Origin: Clostridiales bacterium
Lineage (GTDB): Bacteria; Bacillota; Clostridia; Saccharofermentanales; DTU023
Direction: 5' to 3'
Assembly (NCBI GenBank): GCA_004556455.1
Contig: SFGY01000017.1
Span: 1-31,798 of the forward strand
Length of the DNA: 31,798 nucleotides
Each line of letters begins with the position of its first letter. Positions within the stretch are counted from its first letter, which is position 1. The notes under the pieces were generated by a model. That model worked only from the letters and a program-made list of their open reading frames with translations, searched no databases and was not told where the DNA came from. The translations under genes were made by a program, and so were the position numbers. Below are positions 28,902-31,798 of the stretch, piece by piece.

Positions 28902-31531
28902 TTGAATCCCATCCTTTCCAGATGAGATCTCACTCTGGTTTCATAGTCATCCACCAGCGCAGACAAAGTGGGCAGTGTATCCTCATACCGTTCTGCCAAT
29001 TCCATAATGCGGTCGGTGATGCTGTGGGAAATTGCCACATACAGTGCATCGATGCCGTCGAAAATGGAATAGTACCACTTCTTATTGACCAGAAGTTCCT
29101 TGATTTCCTCCACCGTCAGCACCGGATACTTATCCTTGACCAACTGCTCCAGCGCTGCCTTCAATGCCTTGACCAGCTTGCTCTGCTCGTCATTCTTGGT
29201 CATCAGGGCATACAGGGTCATCAGCTGCTCATAATCCTCGGCATATTTTTCCGGGACCGGTGTGGTGGCACGGAGTTCCGCGATCCGAGCCTTGATACTG
29301 CTGGCGTTCACATTGCCCTTATCATTCCGGGCAGAAACGCACAACGGATGTGCAGCCAGATACTTGTCCATGTCCTTTTTCTTCATAGGCAGAGCATTCA
29401 GCAATGCCATCAGCGCATCAATTTCCTCGGAGTGGATCTTGCTGCGGATCTCATCAATGGCAGCTTTCAGTGCCTTTGCGGCAACTTTGCCATTTTCGTC
29501 CATCAGTTCCGCAATGGCAGAACCATCCTCGGCGCTTTCCAGCAGCTCATCGATCTGTGCTTGGGTATCTGCAATGATTACCTCGGCAGCATCGATAGCC
29601 TTGGCTTCTTCCGCAAAATAAGTGTCGATGATGATGCTCTTGGGAATCAGCTTACCATCCCAGCTTTTCACCTTATCGGTGACTTCAGTAACAGTCTTGC
29701 CATCTACAGTCTTGGTCTTGACCACATACTCATAGCTCAGTTCCCGACCGGCCTCATAGCCATCGTGGATCAGCAAATACACATCGTCGGACATGATTTC
29801 CAACCAGTATGCAAGCAGCACCTGGTATACATCATATTTATCAATCAGTTCAATGCCCTCAAACTGGATCAGAATATGCTCCGCCAGCCGGACAATCAGG
29901 TCCTTTGCATCCACATAGGCATTGATGCTGCGCAGTTCCTCATCCACCTCGCTGCGCCATGCCATGAATGCGGCATCCACCTTATCAGCATAGGAAGAGA
30001 ACTCCTCGTCTTCATAGATCAAAGTGCGTACTTCGTCCTTGGGCACATTCAGCTGATAGAACCCATCCCGCAGAACCGAGAACAGCTTGCTCTTCAGTAA
30101 ACCGAACACAGACCAGTATCGCTCCATGCCATCCACATCTGCCGCTGGGATACCACCCTTTAAGTGTGCCTCAATACTCTGCAGGTCTTCTCTGATGCCG
30201 GAGTCAATATACCGGGAGATATTCAGGTTATAGCCGTTCTTGCCGGTGATCTCGCTCATAGGCACAAAACGGGCATAGTGCGGATCATCGGTGATTTGCT
30301 GGTTGAAAGTAGTAACGATTTTATAGATATCCCGCTCACGCAGGCGGTTCTTATTGCCATCCTTCACGAAGTCATGGCTGGCATCGATCATAAAGATACC
30401 AGTACGCTCATCCGCATCTTCCTTGTCAATGATAATGATGCAAGCCGGGATACCGGTGCCATAGAACAGATTGGCAGGCAGACCAATGATGCCCTTGATA
30501 TAGCCTGTTTTGATCAGATTCTCACGAATAGTTCCCTCTGCATTGCCACGGAACAGAACACCGTGGGGCAGAATAACCGCAGCCTTACCGGTACGCTTCA
30601 GGGATTTTAGAATGTGCATCAACCAGGCATAGTCACCGTTCTTTTCCGGTGGTCTTTCGCCATATCCATCAAATCTGCCGTATTCTTTTACGCCATCCGT
30701 CCAATTCTTAATGGAAAATGGAGGATTAGCGACAATGTAATCGAACCTGCGCAGCACAGTTTCATCCGAACCCTCTTCAAAATACTGAGGGTCAGAGAAT
30801 GTATTACCAGACATGATAGTTGCAGTCGCCCAGCCGTGGAGAACCGCATTCATTTTTGCAAGGCCGGCAGTCGTAGTGTCTTTTTCCTGACCATAACCGG
30901 ACAGTGCAATGGGAGCCTCATTCAGCGCGCGAATCAGCAGTGAACCGGAACCACAGGCAGGATCATAAATAGTCGCTGAAGGATTTTTCTCATCTGCTAT
31001 GCCGATAACCTTCGCCAGAACGCGTGAAACCTCTGCTGGGGTATAGAACTGGCCTTTGCTCTTACCGCTTTCGGTTGCGAATTTACGCATTAGATATTCG
31101 TAAGCATCACCGATCAGATCATCACCTTCAGTCTGGTTCTTGGAAAAGTCCAGTTCAGGGCGTCGGAAAATCTCAATCAGTTTGCTTAACTTTTCGACCA
31201 TTTCTTCACCTTTGCCTAGCTTGTCGGGGTCATTGAAAGAAACCTTGTCAATAACACCACGCAGGCCATTGGCTTCTGCCAGCTTGGCAATAACCTTATT
31301 GATACCTTCACCGATATCCTTCTTACCAATCAGCTTGACCATATCGGCAAAGCTACCGCCTTCTGGGATTTCAATATCGGCATAGTCCTGCCCGGCAAAT
31401 TTATCAGAAACATACTTCACGAATAGAAGTGTGAGGATATAGTCCTTATATTGGGAGGCATCCATGCCACCTCTTAATGCGTCACAGCTCGCCCAAAGGG
31501 AACTGTATAATTCGCTCTTTTTTACAGCCAT
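28895..31531 (-). CDS. hsdM: Type I restriction enzyme, M (methyltransferase) subunit
   Basis: 878 residues from ATG 31531 (GGAG upstream); a longer GTG start at 31558 has no good ribosome site. Motifs of N6-adenine methyltransferases: QFYTPAEV (161-168), motif I DPACGSGSL (190-198), motif IV NPPF (269-272), after an N-terminal HsdM_N-type helical domain (~1-140). The C-terminal ~400 residues form a long helical extension (coiled-coil-like, rich in Glu/Lys/Ala), longer than the ~500-residue classical HsdM, as in some clostridial systems. First gene of the hsdM-hsdS-hsdR-peptidase operon. Confidence 0.96.
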   Translation of the reverse strand: MAVKKSELYSSLWASCDALRGGMDASQYKDYILTLLFVKYVSDKFAGQDYADIEIPEGGSFADMVKLIGKKDIGEGINKVIAKLAEANGLRGVIDKVSFNDPDKLGKGEEMVEKLSKLIEIFRRPELDFSKNQTEGDDLIGDAYEYLMRKFATESGKSKGQFYTPAEVSRVLAKVIGIADEKNPSATIYDPACGSGSLLIRALNEAPIALSGYGQEKDTTTAGLAKMNAVLHGWATATIMSGNTFSDPQYFEEGSDETVLRRFDYIVANPPFSIKNWTDGVKEYGRFDGYGERPPEKNGDYAWLMHILKSLKRTGKAAVILPHGVLFRGNAEGTIRENLIKTGYIKGIIGLPANLFYGTGIPACIIIIDKEDADERTGIFMIDASHDFVKDGNKNRLRERDIYKIVTTFNQQITDDPHYARFVPMSEITGKNGYNLNISRYIDSGIREDLQSIEAHLKGGIPAADVDGMERYWSVFGLLKSKLFSVLRDGFYQLNVPKDEVRTLIYEDEEFSSYADKVDAAFMAWRSEVDEELRSINAYVDAKDLIVRLAEHILIQFEGIELIDKYDVYQVLLAYWLEIMSDDVYLLIHDGYEAGRELSYEYVVKTKTVDGKTVTEVTDKVKSWDGKLIPKSIIIDTYFAEEAKAIDAAEVIIADTQAQIDELLESAEDGSAIAELMDENGKVAAKALKAAIDEIRSKIHSEEIDALMALLNALPMKKKDMDKYLAAHPLCVSARNDKGNVNASSIKARIAELRATTPVPEKYAEDYEQLMTLYALMTKNDEQSKLVKALKAALEQLVKDKYPVLTVEEIKELLVNKKWYYSIFDGIDALYVAISHSITDRIMELAERYEDTLPTLSALVDDYETRVRSHLERMGFKW

Positions 31532-31614
31532 TTCTATTTCTCCAATCGAAATCGCCACTTCACCAGATACCTACTATAGCAGGCGTTGTGGCTGATAATA
31601 TGTACTTTTAGGTT

Positions 31615-31798
31615 TTAAGGCTCTTTTATGTATTCCACAATATCCCCAAAGTCCGTATCCAGAGTGCTGCAGATTTTTTCCAGCACACCCATGGCCACAG
31701 GTTCGTCCCTGCGGAGTTTTGTCATGGTATTGGGGGCCAGTCCGGCAGCCTTGCGCAAATCGGCTTTGCTCATCTTTCTGTCAATCAACAACTTCCAC
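31615..31798 (-). CDS. XRE/YozG-type HTH regulator (5' end off the window)
   Basis: 60 visible residues of a small HTH protein: WKLLIDRKMSKADLRKAAGL, then APNTMTKLRRDEPVAMGVLE and a C-terminal CSTLDTDFGDIVEYIKEP before a TAA at 31615-31617. This is the pattern of ~70-residue Cro/CI-type regulators (YozG-like). It lies directly upstream of hsdM on the same strand, 83 bases from the hsdM start, so it may control the restriction operon. The start codon is beyond the window edge. Confidence 0.8.
   Translation of the reverse strand, partial: WKLLIDRKMSKADLRKAAGLAPNTMTKLRRDEPVAMGVLEKICSTLDTDFGDIVEYIKEP

Noticed and set aside
28922..30100. A 392-codon open frame antisense to hsdM
   Set aside because: It covers the real hsdM frame, has no domain pattern and arises from the opposite-strand codon use.

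Overview
The window looks like accessory DNA of a Gram-positive, moderate-GC Clostridia-type bacterium (Bacillota). Shine-Dalgarno sites are strong (GGAGG-type), genes overlap by ATGA or TAATG, and the families present (large serine recombinases, a SHOCT-like small protein, DUF3789-, DUF4314- and LPD28-like proteins, ArdA-like antirestriction proteins) are typical of clostridial integrative/conjugative elements. No rRNA, tRNA, relaxase, conjugative ATPase, CRISPR array or housekeeping gene was found. Family names come from recognising sequence patterns, not from searches.

Left edge (1-2044). A metallophosphoesterase gene on the minus strand runs off the left edge, with a possible rearrangement junction near position 100. 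Two related XRE-type regulators follow (1036-1398 minus, 1537-1905 plus). They are divergent around an 11-bp perfect inverted repeat, and two terminator-like hairpins close the second one.

Plus-strand operon (2045-7804). Six tightly coupled genes: a resolvase-like protein that has lost its catalytic serine and arginine; an intact-looking large serine recombinase whose C-terminal half is not the usual zinc ribbon; two free-standing proteins related to that C-terminal half; and two ParB-superfamily-like proteins. It looks like one DNA-processing or maintenance module.

Minus-strand operon (14831 to 7579). It converges on the previous operon and overlaps its last gene. It holds two large ArdA/LPD28-like polyvalent proteins, a DNA cytosine methyltransferase, ribbon-helix-helix proteins, a DUF4314-like protein, several unknown acidic proteins and a one-TM small protein. 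At least six otherwise different proteins end in an acidic stretch followed by a short Met/Gly tail (GMTMGGM, TMGGMQL, FTMGM, VMGM, MNMGGI and similar). One gene carries this tail out of frame.

14832-15474 has no convincing gene but holds a chain of hairpins, most of them terminator-like on the minus strand. An AlbA/Schlafen-type regulator follows (15475-17121 minus). Related CGCG-centred palindromes lie just past its stop codon and exactly between its -35 and -10 elements.

Right half (17571-31798). A SHOCT-like protein and a second large serine recombinase (plus) meet a long minus-strand block of apparent defence genes: hsdM-hsdS-hsdR (type I restriction-modification) plus a YgjP-like metallopeptidase, then a 1139-residue protein with a SIR2-like N-terminus and a STAND-like P-loop ATPase core, and a coupled 316-residue partner of unknown family. 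A partial XRE-type regulator enters from the right edge. Overall the window pairs an anti-restriction/methylation block of a mobile element with a restriction/abortive-infection type cargo next to its own recombinase.
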